From positions 744,001 to 808,000 of the forward strand of contig NZ_BAABBN010000007.1 of assembly GCF_039537985.1 (NCBI RefSeq): 64,000 bases of DNA, in the 5' to 3' direction. Position numbers and translations under genes: made by a program. Below are positions 63,465 to 64,000 of the stretch, piece by piece. The DNA is from Litoribacillus peritrichatus. Its GTDB lineage: Bacteria; Pseudomonadota; Gammaproteobacteria; Pseudomonadales; Litoribrevibacteraceae. The number at the start of each line of letters is the position of its first letter. The first letter of the stretch is position 1. Under the pieces are notes generated by a model. The model saw nothing but the letters and a program-made list of their open reading frames with translations, had not been told where the DNA came from and made no database searches.

Positions 63465-63506
63465 CATTTGTCTCGATACATTTGTCTCGATACATTTGTC
63501 TCAAAA
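63465..63506. repeat. 14-bp tandem repeat, three copies
   Basis: CATTTGTCTCGATA occurs at 63465-63478 and 63479-63492, and as CATTTGTCTCAAAA at 63493-63506. It lies directly before the terminator at 63519, in the 3' untranslated part of the TM2 gene. Confidence 0.9.
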
Positions 63507-63518
63507 CATAGTTCTGTG

Positions 63519-63545
63519 AAACGTCGCCTTTTGGCGACGTTTTTA
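63519..63545. terminator. Rho-independent terminator between the TM2 and M48 genes
   Basis: A perfect 10-bp stem, AAACGTCGCC (63519-63528) with GGCGACGTTT (63533-63542), a TTTT loop and a T-rich tail serve the TM2 transcript. The stem's A-rich left flank could also serve the opposing M48 gene. Confidence 0.88.
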
Positions 63546-63573
63546 TTTGTATTTTTTCTCTGTGCGCCGGGCA

Positions 63574-64000
63574 CTATCCTTCCGGGTTCCTCTGTTGTTT
63601 CATTTCCTGGCTGGCCTGCTCGAATTTAGCGATTCTGTTTTCGGTCGGCGGATGGCTGGACCAATATCCCGAGCCACTGGCTTCAGGCTTATCTTCAGCG
63701 AGTTTGGTCATGATGGTGGCAAAGTTCTGAGGATCAATGCCCATGGCTTTCATCTGCTCTAATGAATAGTCATCGGCTTCGGCTTCCATGTTACGTGAAT
63801 AGCCGGTATTTAAGAGCAAAGCAGGAATGGCAAAGACCAGCGCATTGAGGCTGGTCAAATCACCGGTCAGCACGACGACGCCGAGAATCATGGTCGATGT
63901 TCTTACGACCGACTGAAAGCTGTGACGAAGCTCTACGTGGGCAATTTCGTGAAGCATAATGGAAGTGATTTCATCATCACTTTCAGCCAGTTCAACCAAT
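63574..64000 (-). CDS. M48-family metallopeptidase (partial at right edge)
   Basis: The frame enters from the right edge, so the N-terminus is missing; about 141 residues are visible. The zinc motif 'HEIAHVELRHSFQSVVR' (HExxH) is followed by hydrophobic segments and then 'SRNMEAEADDYSLEQMKAMG' with the third zinc ligand Glu, and 'SSHPPTENRIAKFEQA'. This is the M48 (HtpX/BepA-like) pattern. Members degrade or check misfolded envelope proteins. Confidence 0.88.
   Translation of the reverse strand, partial: LVELAESDDEITSIMLHEIAHVELRHSFQSVVRTSTMILGVVVLTGDLTSLNALVFAIPALLLNTGYSRNMEAEADDYSLEQMKAMGIDPQNFATIMTKLAEDKPEASGSGYWSSHPPTENRIAKFEQASQEMKQQRNPEG

Noticed and set aside
1..64000. CRISPR arrays, tRNA or rRNA genes, prophage
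   Set aside because: No evenly spaced direct repeats with unique spacers, no cloverleaf with conserved T-loop, no ribosomal signatures and no phage structural genes were seen by reading.

Overview
The window reads as a chromosomal segment of a free-living marine-type gammaproteobacterium (Oceanospirillales/Alteromonadales-like). The inference rests on the mix of families: a TRAP receptor, fatty acid cis/trans isomerase, DUF1329, DUF2860 and DUF2959 proteins, a GlyGly-CTERM-like tail, and a LuxI/RsaM-like/LuxR locus. I cannot name the genus. No rRNA, tRNA, prophage or CRISPR array is visible. There is one run of ten N inside a tandem-repeat gene.

Layout. 1-9.5 kb: a TRAP receptor (cut by the left edge), a LysR regulator divergent from an FMN reductase, a secreted HAD phosphatase, ThpR, a DUF1329 protein and a large IMPa-like lipoprotein metallopeptidase. 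9.6-14.1 kb: an accessory patch with a methyltransferase, a ParDE toxin-antitoxin pair, GNAT and DUF2938 genes, orphan small genes and a structured non-coding stretch resembling group II intron domain I. 14.2-21.3 kb: minus-strand cell-envelope genes (Cti, a repeat lipoprotein, a secreted alpha/beta hydrolase, a DUF2860 outer-membrane barrel). 21.3-33.4 kb: salvage and regulatory genes. These include a translationally coupled AMP-phosphorylase-like/PRPP-synthetase-like pair, a MerR regulator with a long-spacer promoter before a quinone reductase, and two GlxA-type AraC regulators each divergent from a SnoaL-fold gene. 33.5-35.4 kb: orphans and a second toxin-antitoxin pair.

35.7-46.0 kb is the most unusual locus: three closely spaced genes. 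The first encodes a surface protein of about 2,390 residues with an N-terminal haem c site, about 17 cadherin-like repeats, calcium-type repeats and a sorting tail. The second encodes an outer-membrane beta-barrel. The third encodes a lipoprotein with three CXXCH sites. Together they suggest an envelope-spanning redox or adhesion assembly, an inference from domains and order only.

46.0-53.1 kb: a cupin, a secreted alpha/alpha-toroid-like protein, a RIO kinase, two GFA zinc proteins, DUF2237, PdxH, and the quorum-sensing locus with a dyad in front of luxR. 53.1-54.1 kb is non-coding and holds a 262-bp MITE-like element, a second copy of a DnaA-box-bearing dispersed repeat and a 14-bp tandem repeat. 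54.1-64 kb: membrane and secreted orphans, an acetyltransferase, a spermidine-synthase-like methyltransferase, a divergent HDOD / EAL-HDOD pair, an LRR-like protein, MAPEG, a fatty acid hydroxylase, DUF4177 and TM2 proteins, and an M48 peptidase cut by the right edge.
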